Source: Streptomyces chryseus
GTDB lineage: Bacteria > Actinomycetota > Actinomycetes > Streptomycetales > Streptomycetaceae
NCBI RefSeq assembly: GCF_014650755.1
Contig: NZ_BMVO01000015.1
Span: forward strand, 62,001 to 126,000
Length of the DNA: 64,000 bases
Direction: 5' to 3'
Part shown: piece after piece, positions 9,855-18,633 of the stretch
How positions within the stretch are numbered: the first letter of the stretch is position 1
How the letters are laid out: the number at the start of each line of letters is the position of its first letter
Made by a program: the position numbers and the translations under genes
Notes under the pieces: model-generated
Databases searched by the model: none
What the model was told of the DNA's origin: nothing
The model's input: only the letters and a program-made list of their open reading frames with translations

Positions 9855-11609
9855 TCACCAATGGGGCCTACGGCGAAGGCCAGTGAACAGATATGCGCAA
9901 AGCAGTGCACAAAGCGACAACGACAGCGCCGCTCCGACCGGTTGGGCCGCCACTCTCATCCCGGCCACCACCCACGCGTCGATCTCGTACGGCCATCGCA
10001 GCCAGGCCACTTCGCGCAGCCGGCCCGGCAGCCCGGCCACCGAACGCACCGACGGCCCCACGACCATCCGTTGCGCCACCGGCGCCACCAGAACCGGTAC
10101 GGCGAGCACCGCGGCCACCCCGGCGGCCGTCGCGCGGAAGACTCCCGCGCCGAGCAGCCCGGCCCACGCGCAGCCGACGGTGAGGCCGGACCAACTGAGC
10201 CCCAGTGCAGCCCATTTCTCCGGTACGCGCAGTAAGTCCTCGCCGTACACCAGTCTCAGGGCTTGCGCGTCGGCCACCACGACGAGCAGGCCGAGCAACA
10301 GCGCGGCGGTGGCGGAGACCGCCAGTTTCGCGAGGAGCAGTCCGACGCGGCGGGGAACGGTGCCGCGTGCGGCGGCGAGCGCGGGATACCGGAACTCCTC
10401 GCCGAAGGCGATGGCGCCGAGCAGGCCCGCGCCCAACGCGGCGGGCGGCAGGGGCAGGATGTCCGGCCAGGCCGCGAGGAGGGCGGACAGGGGGGTGCTG
10501 CCGACGCGGGCCAGCAGTACGGAGATCGTCACGGAGGCGGCCAGCACGGCGGCGGCGACGAGGAGCGTCGTCCGCGTGCCGAGGAGGCGGTGCAGTTCGT
10601 AGCGCACGGGGCGCAGCGGGCTGCGGGACGGACGCAGCGGCAGGGGCGGCGGGACCGTCACCCGGGTACCGGTTCCGGAGCCTCCCGCGCCCCGGGGGGC
10701 GGCCGGGGCGGGCTGCCGTTCCGGGACGGGCGGCGGCCCCGTGTCGCGGACCTCGTCGGCCAGCCGGTGCACCGGGATCCCGTGCCGGAAGGCGGTCTCC
10801 CCGACCTGTGCGCAGTCGCTGCCGTAGACGGACAGGCGGGCGCCGCCCTCGGCGACGACCTCGACGGAACGCCTGGCGGCGCGGGCCTCGCGGGTGACGA
10901 GGGCGCCGAGCCGGGCGGCGTGCGGTGTGGTGACGACGACGCGCGGGCGCAGCCTGGTTCTGGCGAACTCGGCCGCCCCCTGGTCCGCGACGAGCCGGCC
11001 GCCCTCGATGGTGACGACCCGGTCGGCGGTACGGGCGGCCTCCCTGGGGTCGCTCGTCGTGTACAGCACCGTGCCGCCCTGGGCCGCGTGGCCGCGCAGC
11101 AGTCCGAACAGCCAGCTGTGCTCGCGTGGCGACAGGCCCTTGGCGGGCTGGTCGAGGAGGAGCGTGTGCGGGTCTCCCAACAGGGCGGAGGCGAGGCCGA
11201 GTCGGCGGTCCATGCCGAGGGAGAGCATGCTGAGGCGCTCGTCTGCGAGGGCGGCCAGGCCGACGAGGTCGAGCATGTCGTCCGCGCGGGAGGCGGGCAC
11301 GCCGGCCGCGGCGCAGAGCATGCGGAGCTGACCGCGGGCGGTGCGTGCGGGGTGTCCGGGTACGTCGCCGAGGAGCGCTCCGACCTCGCGGGCCGGGTGG
11401 GCGATCCGGTACAGGGGGCGGCCGCGGAAGTAGGTGACGCCCCGGCCCGGCGCGAGGTCGAGCATCAGTCTGAGCGCGGTGGTCTTGCCGGACGCGGCGG
11501 CGCCGAGGAGGGCCGTGACCTGCCCCGGACGCGCCTCGAAGGTGAGGTCGTCGACGGCGGGCGGGAGTTCCCGGCGGGGGGCGCTGGTGAGTCCGATGGC
11601 CTGGAGCAT
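9855..11609 (-). CDS. ABC transporter, fused ATPase and permease, degenerate active site
   Basis: 584 residues. The nucleotide-binding domain is N-terminal: Walker A GAAASGKTT at residues 36-44, signature LSLGM at 129-133, Walker B TLLLD at 149-153. The residue after the Walker B Asp is Gln (Q154), where the catalytic Glu is normal. After a Pro-rich linker (about 300-330) the C-terminal half has six to seven hydrophobic segments of an ABC-2-like permease. The start ATG 11609 follows AGAGAAG. An open upstream extension to 11693 is unsupported. It probably exports a drug, lipid or peptide, or acts as a regulator if hydrolysis-poor. The substrate is unknown. Confidence 0.8.
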   Translation of the reverse strand: MLQAIGLTSAPRRELPPAVDDLTFEARPGQVTALLGAAASGKTTALRLMLDLAPGRGVTYFRGRPLYRIAHPAREVGALLGDVPGHPARTARGQLRMLCAAAGVPASRADDMLDLVGLAALADERLSMLSLGMDRRLGLASALLGDPHTLLLDQPAKGLSPREHSWLFGLLRGHAAQGGTVLYTTSDPREAARTADRVVTIEGGRLVADQGAAEFARTRLRPRVVVTTPHAARLGALVTREARAARRSVEVVAEGGARLSVYGSDCAQVGETAFRHGIPVHRLADEVRDTGPPPVPERQPAPAAPRGAGGSGTGTRVTVPPPLPLRPSRSPLRPVRYELHRLLGTRTTLLVAAAVLAASVTISVLLARVGSTPLSALLAAWPDILPLPPAALGAGLLGAIAFGEEFRYPALAAARGTVPRRVGLLLAKLAVSATAALLLGLLVVVADAQALRLVYGEDLLRVPEKWAALGLSWSGLTVGCAWAGLLGAGVFRATAAGVAAVLAVPVLVAPVAQRMVVGPSVRSVAGLPGRLREVAWLRWPYEIDAWVVAGMRVAAQPVGAALSLSLCALLCAYLFTGLRRRPHW

Positions 11610-11784
11610 CGCTTCTCTCGCGGAAGGGGTGACCGCTCGGCGGCATGGCGGTATCGCAGCACGATAACGCGACATATCCGACTTTTTGTGCAATGCGGGG
11701 CGTGTGGGTGTCAGGGCGAGTGTCAGAGGCTCTGTGACGGACCGTTTCCGGCCGGCTCCGTACGTTCGTTCGGCCCCCTGGGGG

Positions 11785-12549
11785 TCAGACCTCGGGGCGC
11801 AGCATCGGCGGGTTGAGCAGCGTCGCCCCGCCCGCCCGGAACAACTGCGCGGGCCTGCCGCCCTGCCGGGTCGTGGTCCCGCCCGAGGGGACGAGGAAGC
11901 CCGGGGTGCCGGTGACCTTGCGGTGGAAGTTCCGGGGGTCGAGGGCGACGCCCCAGACGGCTTCGTAGACGCGGCGCAGCTCCCCGACCGTGAACTCCGG
12001 GGGGCAGAACGCGGTGGCCAGCGACGAGTACTCGATCTTGGAACGGGCGCGTTCGACGCCGTCCGCGAGGATCTGGGCGTGGTCGAAGGCGAGCGGCGCC
12101 GGCGGCTCGTCCTCCCGGCTGTACTCGCCCTCCTGGCCGAGCAGAGCCTCCACCGTCGCCCAGCGCGCGCTGTGCGCGTCGCCGCCGGCCCGTGGGGCGG
12201 GAAGGTCCGGCGCGAGCACCAGGTGGGCCACGCTCACCACGCGCATGCGGGGATCCCGTTCGGGGTCTCCGTACGTCGCGAGCTGTTCGAGGTGGGCTCC
12301 GTTCCCGATCGAGGGTGTGCCCGGCTCGTGGGCGCACAGGCCCGTCTCCTCGGCGAGTTCGCGTGCCGCCGCCGCACCGAGGTCCTCCTCCGGCCGCACG
12401 AAGCCGCCGGGAAGCGCCCAACGGCCCTGATAGGGCTGCTCGCCCCGGCGTACCACCAGCGCGCACAGCGCGTGCCGGCGCACGGTGAGTACGACCAGAT
12501 CCACGGTGACGGCGAAGGGAGGAAAAGCCGATGGGTCGTAGGGCGACAT
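11785..12549 (-). CDS. Nudix-domain regulator (NrtR-like)
   Basis: 254 residues. The N-terminal Nudix domain has GGFVRPEEDLGAAAARELAEETGL, close to the consensus GX5EX7REUXEEXGU, so catalysis or ADP-ribose binding is possible. The C-terminal part (FTVGELRRVYEAVWGVALDPRNFHRKVTG) is the winged-helix end typical of NrtR, a regulator of NAD metabolism that binds ADP-ribose. The start ATG 12549 begins MSPYDPSAFPP. An imperfect palindrome lies 11 bp upstream. No NAD biosynthesis gene is adjacent, so targets must lie elsewhere or the regulator has another ligand. Confidence 0.78.
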   Translation of the reverse strand: MSPYDPSAFPPFAVTVDLVVLTVRRHALCALVVRRGEQPYQGRWALPGGFVRPEEDLGAAAARELAEETGLCAHEPGTPSIGNGAHLEQLATYGDPERDPRMRVVSVAHLVLAPDLPAPRAGGDAHSARWATVEALLGQEGEYSREDEPPAPLAFDHAQILADGVERARSKIEYSSLATAFCPPEFTVGELRRVYEAVWGVALDPRNFHRKVTGTPGFLVPSGGTTTRQGGRPAQLFRAGGATLLNPPMLRPEV

Positions 12550-12559
12550 GCCGTGATCA

Positions 12560-12580
12560 TAGTCGTCTTCCTGACGATAA
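12560..12580. promoter_or_regulatory. Candidate NrtR-type operator
   Basis: TAGTCGTC-TTCCT-GACGATAA: the half sites match at 6 of 8 positions in inverted orientation and sit just ahead of the Nudix regulator start. This fits autorepression. The motif was found by eye only. Confidence 0.4.
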
Positions 12581-12648
12581 ACAGTCCTTCCGGCGGGGAA
12601 GCCGCTCGGCGGACCGGACTCGTCGCGCCCCTCTTCGCCGGCCACGCC

Positions 12649-14655
12649 TCAGCCCCCCAACTGGAGTGCGCCGGCCGCTTCCTCGATCATGCCGAGACCG
12701 AGCCTGCTGATCCGTACGCCGAAGGGTTCCCCCGCCACGCGCAGCCCCGAGAACTGCACGGCCCCGAGCGGCGCGCCGCGCATCGGGAACAGCGCCACCG
12801 TCCCCGCCGGGGCGTCGGGCCGGATGCCCGCGAGGGCGGTCAGGAGGTGGACACCGGCCGCCGCGGACACCGCCGCCGGCCGGCAGGCGGCCGGGTGCGG
12901 TACGGGCAGGCTCCCGGTGGTGCGCTGCTCGCCCGCGTACATCTCCGGCAGCCGGTTGCCGAACACCGCGGCGGCGTCGAGCACCCCGCGCAGCAGTGCG
13001 GCCGCCTCCCTCTCGTACCCGGCCGCCGCGAGTCCCGCGACGGCGACGGCCGTCTCGTGCACACGCACCGCGCCGCCACGGTGGCCGAAGGGGTTGTGGC
13101 CGGGCTCCCTGGAGCCGAGGCTGCGCAGTCCCCAGCCCGAGTCCATGGCGGGGCCGCTCAGCAGCCTCGCCACCTGTTCCGTCTGCACCTTGTCCAGCAG
13201 GCCCGGCGCCTGCCCGCCCCCGCCGAGCAGGCCGGTGTCCAGGAGGTGAGCGGTGGCGCCGCCGAGGTGCGGGACGAGCCGGCCGCCGGCGATGCGTGCC
13301 GCCGCCGGCCGGCCGCCCGCGCGGTCGTCGATCCAGAAGTCCTCCCGGAACCTGCGGCGCGTCACGGCCGCCCACTCGCGCCACCCCTCGGCGCCCGGCC
13401 TGCCGCACGCGGCCAGCAGGTCGGCTCCGAGCACGGCAGCGCGGTGGGCGTGGGCCCAGGTCTCGACGCGCCGGGGGCCGCCGGGTCCCGGTTCGGGCAG
13501 GCAACCGTCGTCGCCCGCCGCTCCGCGCAGCCACATCAGACAGCGTTCGGCGGCAGGGAGCAGCTCCTCCACGTCCTGCTCCGCGAGCCCCCACCGCCGC
13601 GCCTCCGCGAGTACGACGGGGAAGGCCAGCGTCGCCTCGATCCCCGTGCAGCTCGGTGGCAGATGCGGACCGGCGTCCCTGAAGGGGCCGGGAATCCTCC
13701 CGTGCTCGGGCCCGCCGCCCGTCCGCTGGGTACGGGCGAGGGCGCGCAGCGTGGACGCGGCGAGCCGGGTGCCCAGCGGCAGCGTCATCCGGGCCGCCCA
13801 GAGCGCCTCCGCGGGTGCCAGCCCGCAGCGCCAGGGCACTCCGGCCGCCAGATACGTGTCCGCCGGGTTGCGGGGGTCGCGCATCAGCAGGGCCCGCAGG
13901 TCGTCGAGGCTGGTCCGCATCAGCTCCCGTACCCGCGGATCGTCACCCTCCGCCGCCGCCTCGGAGAGCGGACCGCCACCGGCCCTGACCGGTGGCCGGG
14001 CCCGCCGGTCGGTCCGGACACGCAGTTCGACGGTGCGCGAGGCGCCGGGCAGCAGCTCGATCTCCCAGCGGAGCAGACCGGCGGAGGCGATCGCGTCGAC
14101 GGGCGGCGGATCGGAGGTGACGACGGCCTGGGCTCCCCCCGCGGACCAGCGCAGGCCCGAGGCATGGACGCTCGCGGACAGTTCGGGCCCCGGCCGCCCC
14201 GCCGCGACGGCGCCGAGGTCGGCGAGATCGGTGCCGAGTCCGATCTCCATCCGCAGCCGCAGGGTGCGGCGCGCCGAGCTGCGCAGGGTGATCCGTTCCG
14301 TCCCGTCCGCGTCCCGCAGCCGCTCCACGACGACCTCGGGGTCCGGTCCCGCACCGCCCGGCGTCCGCACCACGCCCATGAACCGGGCGCGGCCCGCCGA
14401 GACAAGTCTGCCCTGGACGGCGACCGGTTCGCGTCCGGCGACCCGCACGTGACAGCGGGAGAGCAGACGGCGCCCCGACTGGTAGAAACCCTCCAGTCCG
14501 TCACCGGTGAGCTGCCCGTTCTCGGCGGACAGGGCGAGCCCCGGCAGGTCGGCGCAGATCAGCAGGGCATGGATCGACGGCAGCTCACCGGGGAGCCGGC
14601 CGCGAGCCGCCGGCTCCCTTCCCGCGGCGGCGGGGGACGGGGCAGTGAGAGTCAT
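12649..14655 (-). CDS. Glycogen-debranching-like protein (amylo-alpha-1,6-glucosidase fold)
   Basis: 668 residues starting at ATG 14655, directly after GAGGAGG. The N-terminal ~250 residues form the bacterial/archaeal glycogen-debranching N-terminal beta domain (GDGLEGFYQSGRRLLSRCHV). The rest is an (alpha/alpha)6-barrel-like region with GIEATLAFPVVLAEA, SGWGLRSLGS, RLPEMYAG and HPAACRPAAVSAAAGVHLLTAL. In active relatives the barrel carries a YNP..YHNGSVWPHDN-type stretch. Here the equivalent reads HNPFGHRGGAVRVHETAV, so the Trp-Pro-His-Asp core is not conserved. It may act on a different alpha-glucan or have lost hydrolase activity. It lies about 100 bp upstream of the Nudix gene and may be cotranscribed with it. 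Confidence 0.75.
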   Translation of the reverse strand: MTLTAPSPAAAGREPAARGRLPGELPSIHALLICADLPGLALSAENGQLTGDGLEGFYQSGRRLLSRCHVRVAGREPVAVQGRLVSAGRARFMGVVRTPGGAGPDPEVVVERLRDADGTERITLRSSARRTLRLRMEIGLGTDLADLGAVAAGRPGPELSASVHASGLRWSAGGAQAVVTSDPPPVDAIASAGLLRWEIELLPGASRTVELRVRTDRRARPPVRAGGGPLSEAAAEGDDPRVRELMRTSLDDLRALLMRDPRNPADTYLAAGVPWRCGLAPAEALWAARMTLPLGTRLAASTLRALARTQRTGGGPEHGRIPGPFRDAGPHLPPSCTGIEATLAFPVVLAEARRWGLAEQDVEELLPAAERCLMWLRGAAGDDGCLPEPGPGGPRRVETWAHAHRAAVLGADLLAACGRPGAEGWREWAAVTRRRFREDFWIDDRAGGRPAAARIAGGRLVPHLGGATAHLLDTGLLGGGGQAPGLLDKVQTEQVARLLSGPAMDSGWGLRSLGSREPGHNPFGHRGGAVRVHETAVAVAGLAAAGYEREAAALLRGVLDAAAVFGNRLPEMYAGEQRTTGSLPVPHPAACRPAAVSAAAGVHLLTALAGIRPDAPAGTVALFPMRGAPLGAVQFSGLRVAGEPFGVRISRLGLGMIEEAAGALQLGG

Positions 14656-14754
14656 ACGGTGCCTCCTCTGCGCTCGTATCGGTCGCACCGGTCGTCAGGG
14701 CGCGGGGCGTACGCGGTACCGCCACACGTGTGAACGTCCGCGTCGGCACCCGGG

Positions 14755-16059
14755 TCACGGCCGACCGTGCTCGCTCCTCCCCCGCTGCTCCTCCTGCCGC
14801 CGCGAGCGGCCGCGCGCGGCGGCCGCCCCGGGCCGCGCCTTGGCGGGCGGCGCGCTCGGCCTGGCGGCGGCCTGAGGCCGCACGGAACGCGTGGCCTGCC
14901 GGGTGCGCACCACGCGGGAACGGGCACCTTTGCGCCCGGCGCGCTCCTCACGGAGGCAGCGCCGCAGTGCTTCGGGGTCCATGCCCTCGTTGCACGCCTG
15001 ATGGAGGAGCTGCGCGAAGGTGTACTCCGGGTCGGACCGCAGGGCGCGACCGAGGGCGACCCTGGCCTCCGGTTCGTCGCCGGACGACCACGCCACCCAT
15101 CCCGCGAGGGTGAGCGGTGCGGCGGCGTGGGTCTCGTACGCTCCGGCGCACCTGCGGGCCAGGGCGCGCCAGAGTCGCAGGGCGGGCTCGGCGTCGGGCC
15201 CTTCCATCCATTCCGCCGCCCGGTCCCTGGTCTCCCGGTCCTGCAGTCCGAGGATGACGGCGGCGGCCTCGTCGTGGGAGATGAGCGCGTCGTCCCCGGC
15301 GTCCGCGTCGGGCCGGCTCGCCGGCAGCGGACGGTTCTCGCCGAGGCGCTTCATGAGCCGCCTGGCCAGCGCGAGCGTCTCGGCACCGACCTCCTCGCGC
15401 TCGGCCCCGCCGAGGATCCTTGGCACCAGGGCGAGCCCGGCCGCGTCGAGCGCCCGTACCTGCTCGTGGTCGGCCGGCTGTCGCGGTGTGAGCCTCGCCT
15501 CCATCTCCCGCAGTGAACCGCGCACTTGGATCCCCGCGTAGGCGGCGGCCGCCGCCATCACCGAGGTGCCGGGCAGGGCGAGTACGTTGCCCTCGGGCGG
15601 GCAGCAGCGCTCGTCGGGACAGCAGTAGGACCAGTACCTCCCGTCCGTGATGCACAGCGCCTCGAAGACGGGTACGTCGAGCGCGCCGCACGCGGTGCGC
15701 AGCCGCTGCGCGAAGGGGCGCAGCCGCTCCATGACCTGGCGGCCGGACTCCCCGTCGGCGGGGTCCTGGCAGAGGAAGACGACGATGCCGTCGGGGCGCC
15801 CGCCCCGGCGCTCGCTGCCGTTCACGAGGCAGTCGGCGAGCTGGTCGGAGACGAACGGCCATTCCCTGGGCGAGCGGGGGATGCCGAGCCTGAGCCGCCC
15901 GCCGAACCGGCCCCGGTTGCCGTGCAGCGCGACCATCACCACGCTGTCGGTCGGATGGAAGCCCATGAGGTACGGGAGGGCGTCGGCGAGCTCGGCGGGG
16001 CCGCGGAGGGTGATCTGGTCGCCGTCCGAAGGGCCTGTGGGTTCGTGGTGCTTGTTCAT
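14755..16059 (-). CDS. DUF4192 domain protein
   Basis: 434 residues with the DUF4192 N-terminal signature (LADALPYLMGFHPTDSVVMVAL). A cysteine cluster (YWSYCCPDERCCPP) near residue 145 could bind metal. The second half is helical, with tetratricopeptide-like spacing around AWSSGDEPEARVALGRALRSDP. The tail is Arg/Ala-rich and probably disordered. DUF4192 proteins are widespread in actinobacteria and have no established function known to me. The gene is divergent from the helicase gene across a 111-bp gap with inverted DnaA-box sequences. Confidence 0.82.
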   Translation of the reverse strand: MNKHHEPTGPSDGDQITLRGPAELADALPYLMGFHPTDSVVMVALHGNRGRFGGRLRLGIPRSPREWPFVSDQLADCLVNGSERRGGRPDGIVVFLCQDPADGESGRQVMERLRPFAQRLRTACGALDVPVFEALCITDGRYWSYCCPDERCCPPEGNVLALPGTSVMAAAAAYAGIQVRGSLREMEARLTPRQPADHEQVRALDAAGLALVPRILGGAEREEVGAETLALARRLMKRLGENRPLPASRPDADAGDDALISHDEAAAVILGLQDRETRDRAAEWMEGPDAEPALRLWRALARRCAGAYETHAAAPLTLAGWVAWSSGDEPEARVALGRALRSDPEYTFAQLLHQACNEGMDPEALRRCLREERAGRKGARSRVVRTRQATRSVRPQAAARPSAPPAKARPGAAAARGRSRRQEEQRGRSEHGRP

Positions 16060-16097
16060 GGCTCGACGGTCCCGCAGACACCGCCGGCTCCGCCAAC

Positions 16098-16121
16098 CCT
16101 GTGGATAACTTTATCCACAGG
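16098..16121. promoter_or_regulatory. Inverted pair of DnaA-box sequences
   Basis: A perfect 24-bp palindrome (11-bp arms, 2-bp centre) contains TGTGGATAA at 16100-16108 and TTATCCACA at 16111-16119. Each is an exact DnaA-box consensus nonamer, facing each other. It lies between the divergent DUF4192 and helicase genes. Confidence 0.75.
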
Positions 16122-16170
16122 CCGGAGGCCGTATTCGCTCAATGTCCGAGCCATCAGGTTGCATGGGGGC

Positions 16171-18333
16171 ATGACCAACGCAGACCTCAGGGCCTCAGCC
16201 GATTCCGTACTCGCCCGCCTCGTCGGAGACACCACCGGCGGCGCCCGGCTGCGCGAGGACCAGTGGCTGGCCATCGAGGCGCTCGTCGCCGACAGGCGCC
16301 GGGCGCTGGTCGTCCAGCGCACCGGCTGGGGGAAGTCCGCGGTCTACTTCGTGGCCACCGCGCTGCTGCGCGGCCGGGGCGCGGGCCCCACCGTGATCGT
16401 CTCCCCGCTCCTCGCACTCATGCGCAACCAGGTCGAGGCCGCCGCCCGCGCCGGCATCCGCGCCCGCACCATCAACTCGTCCAACACCGAGGAGTGGGAG
16501 ACGGTCCAGGCCGAGGTCGCCGCCGGCGAGGTGGATGTGCTCCTGGTCAGCCCCGAGCGGCTCAACAACCCGGACTTCCGCGACGAGGTGCTGCCCAAGC
16601 TGTCCGCCGCCACCGGTCTGCTCGTGGTGGACGAGGCCCACTGCATCTCCGACTGGGGGCACGACTTCCGCCCCGACTACCGCCGGCTGCGCACCATGCT
16701 CGCCGACCTGCCGCCCGACGTGCCGGTCCTCGCCACCACGGCCACGGCCAACGCGCGGGTCACCGCCGACGTGGCGGAGCAGCTGGGCACGGGCGGCGGC
16801 TCCGACGCCCTGGTGCTGCGCGGGCCGCTCAACCGGGACAGTCTCAGCCTCGGTGTGCTGCGCCTGCCCGACGCCGCACACCGGCTGGCCTGGCTCGCCG
16901 ACCACCTCGGCGAGCTTCCCGGTTCCGGGATCATCTACACGCTGACCGTGGCGGCGGCAGAGGAGGTCACCGCCTTCCTGCGCCAGCGCGGGCACGCCGT
17001 CGCCTCGTACACGGGCAAGACCGAGAACGCCGAGCGGCAGCAGGCCGAGGAGGACCTGCTCGCCAACCGGGTCAAGGCCCTCGTCGCCACCTCCGCGCTC
17101 GGCATGGGCTTCGACAAGCCCGACCTCGGCTTCGTCGTCCATCTCGGCTCCCCCTCGTCTCCCATCGCCTACTACCAGCAGGTCGGACGCGCGGGACGCG
17201 CCGTGGATCACGCGGAGGTGCTGCTGCTGCCGGGCAAGGAGGACGAGGCGATCTGGCAGTACTTCGCCTCGGTGGCGTTCCCGCCCGAGGCACTGGTCCG
17301 ACGCACCCTCGACGTGCTCGCCCGGGCGCAGAAGCCGCTGTCGCTGCCCGCACTGGAGCCGCAGGTGGAGCTGCGCCGCTCACGCCTGGAGATGATGCTG
17401 AAGGTTCTCGACGTGGACGGCGCGGTCAGGCGGGTCAAGGGCGGCTGGACCGCCACGGGACGGCCCTGGACGTACGACGCCGAGCGGTACGCGTGGGTGG
17501 CGCGGCAGCGGGCGGCCGAGCAGCAGGCCATGCGTGACTACGCCACGACGGCGGGCTGCCGGATGGAGTTCCTGCAACGCCAGCTGGACGACGAGGGCGC
17601 GGCGCCCTGCGGCCGCTGCGACAACTGCGCGCAGCCCCGGTTCACCGCCGAACTGTCCCCGCAGGCGCTCGACACGGCGCGCGGTGAACTGAGCCGCGCG
17701 GGCGTCGAGGTGGAACCGCGCAAGATGTGGCCGACCGGGCTCGGAGCGGTCGGCATCGACCGCAAGGGCCGTATTCCCGTGGGCGAACAGGCGTTGCCCG
17801 GGCGGGCTCTCGGAAGGCTGTCGGACATCGGCTGGGGCAATCGGCTCCGCCCGATGCTGTCGCCGGGCGCCGCCGACGGGCCCGTACCGGAAGCGGTGGC
17901 ACAGGCGGTGGTGGGTGTGCTGGCCGACTGGGCGAAGGGGCCGGGCGGCTGGGCGTCGGGCGATCCGGACGCTCCCGCCCGCCCGGTGGGCGTGGTGACC
18001 GTGGCGTCGCGTACCAGGCCGGAGCTGATCGGCACGCTGGGCGCCAGGATCGCCGAGATCGGGAGGATGCCGCTGCTCGGCTCGGTGGCGTACACCGCGG
18101 AGGCCGAGGTGACCGCGCCGCACCGCAGCAACAGCGCGCAGCGCCTGCGCGCACTGGAGGGCGCCTTCACCGTGCCGCCGCAGCTGGCTTCCGCACTGGC
18201 CGATGCCGGGGGCCCGGTGCTCGTGGTGGACGACTTCACGGAGACGGGCTGGACGTTGGCGGTGGCGGCGCGGCTTCTGCGCCGGGCGGGGGCGCAGGAG
18301 GTGCTGCCCCTCGTGCTGGCCGTGCAGAGCTGA
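16171..18333 (+). CDS. RecQ-type DNA helicase with C-terminal phosphoribosyltransferase-like domain
   Basis: 720 residues starting at ATG 16171. An SF2 helicase core occupies residues ~20-360: motif I QRTGWGKSAVYF, II VVDEAHCISDWGHDFRPDY (DEAH and the RecQ aromatic loop), III TTATAN, V-VI SALGMGFDKPD and QQVGRAGRA. A zinc-binding Cys set follows (CRMEFLQRQL, CGRCDNC, ~470-495). There is no HRDC domain. The last ~200 residues instead end in VLVVDDFTETGWTLAVAARLLRRAG, the PRPP-loop signature of type I phosphoribosyltransferases such as ComF. It should unwind DNA 3'-5'; what the second domain does is unknown. The open frame upstream to 15526 overlaps DUF4192 and is not used. Confidence 0.88.
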   Translation: MTNADLRASADSVLARLVGDTTGGARLREDQWLAIEALVADRRRALVVQRTGWGKSAVYFVATALLRGRGAGPTVIVSPLLALMRNQVEAAARAGIRARTINSSNTEEWETVQAEVAAGEVDVLLVSPERLNNPDFRDEVLPKLSAATGLLVVDEAHCISDWGHDFRPDYRRLRTMLADLPPDVPVLATTATANARVTADVAEQLGTGGGSDALVLRGPLNRDSLSLGVLRLPDAAHRLAWLADHLGELPGSGIIYTLTVAAAEEVTAFLRQRGHAVASYTGKTENAERQQAEEDLLANRVKALVATSALGMGFDKPDLGFVVHLGSPSSPIAYYQQVGRAGRAVDHAEVLLLPGKEDEAIWQYFASVAFPPEALVRRTLDVLARAQKPLSLPALEPQVELRRSRLEMMLKVLDVDGAVRRVKGGWTATGRPWTYDAERYAWVARQRAAEQQAMRDYATTAGCRMEFLQRQLDDEGAAPCGRCDNCAQPRFTAELSPQALDTARGELSRAGVEVEPRKMWPTGLGAVGIDRKGRIPVGEQALPGRALGRLSDIGWGNRLRPMLSPGAADGPVPEAVAQAVVGVLADWAKGPGGWASGDPDAPARPVGVVTVASRTRPELIGTLGARIAEIGRMPLLGSVAYTAEAEVTAPHRSNSAQRLRALEGAFTVPPQLASALADAGGPVLVVDDFTETGWTLAVAARLLRRAGAQEVLPLVLAVQS

Positions 18334-18633
18334 CCCGTCTCATGGACGCGAGGGCCGGCCCGGCGTACTCGCCGCGGTTGACGCGGTGTTACCGCTGGTC
18401 CTCGCCGTTCACGCGTGACAGGAGGCATCGCCGGAGGCCGGACTGGGCAGGGATATCCACGTCATACCAGCGGATTTCAGTCGGCGGCGCCAAATGCTCG
18501 TTGCCGCACACCCCACGGGGCAGCGAGAATTGGAACGCTCCCCGCACGGCCCCCCGGGGACCGGAAGAGCTGTGCCGCGGTGCGCCCAAACCGACTCTGC
18601 CCGCATTGTGGGCGCGTATGCGAAGGGAGGACC
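18334..18633. other. Intergenic region without recognised elements
   Basis: 300 bp after the helicase gene. I see the GAAGGGAGG ribosome binding site of the next gene at its right end and a locally AT-richer patch near 18450-18500 that could hold a promoter. No gene or strong hairpin is seen. Confidence 0.4.

Noticed and set aside
11686..14733. 1015-codon plus-strand open frame
   Set aside because: Antisense to the Nudix and debranching-like genes, with biased Arg/Gly/Ala composition and no start context.
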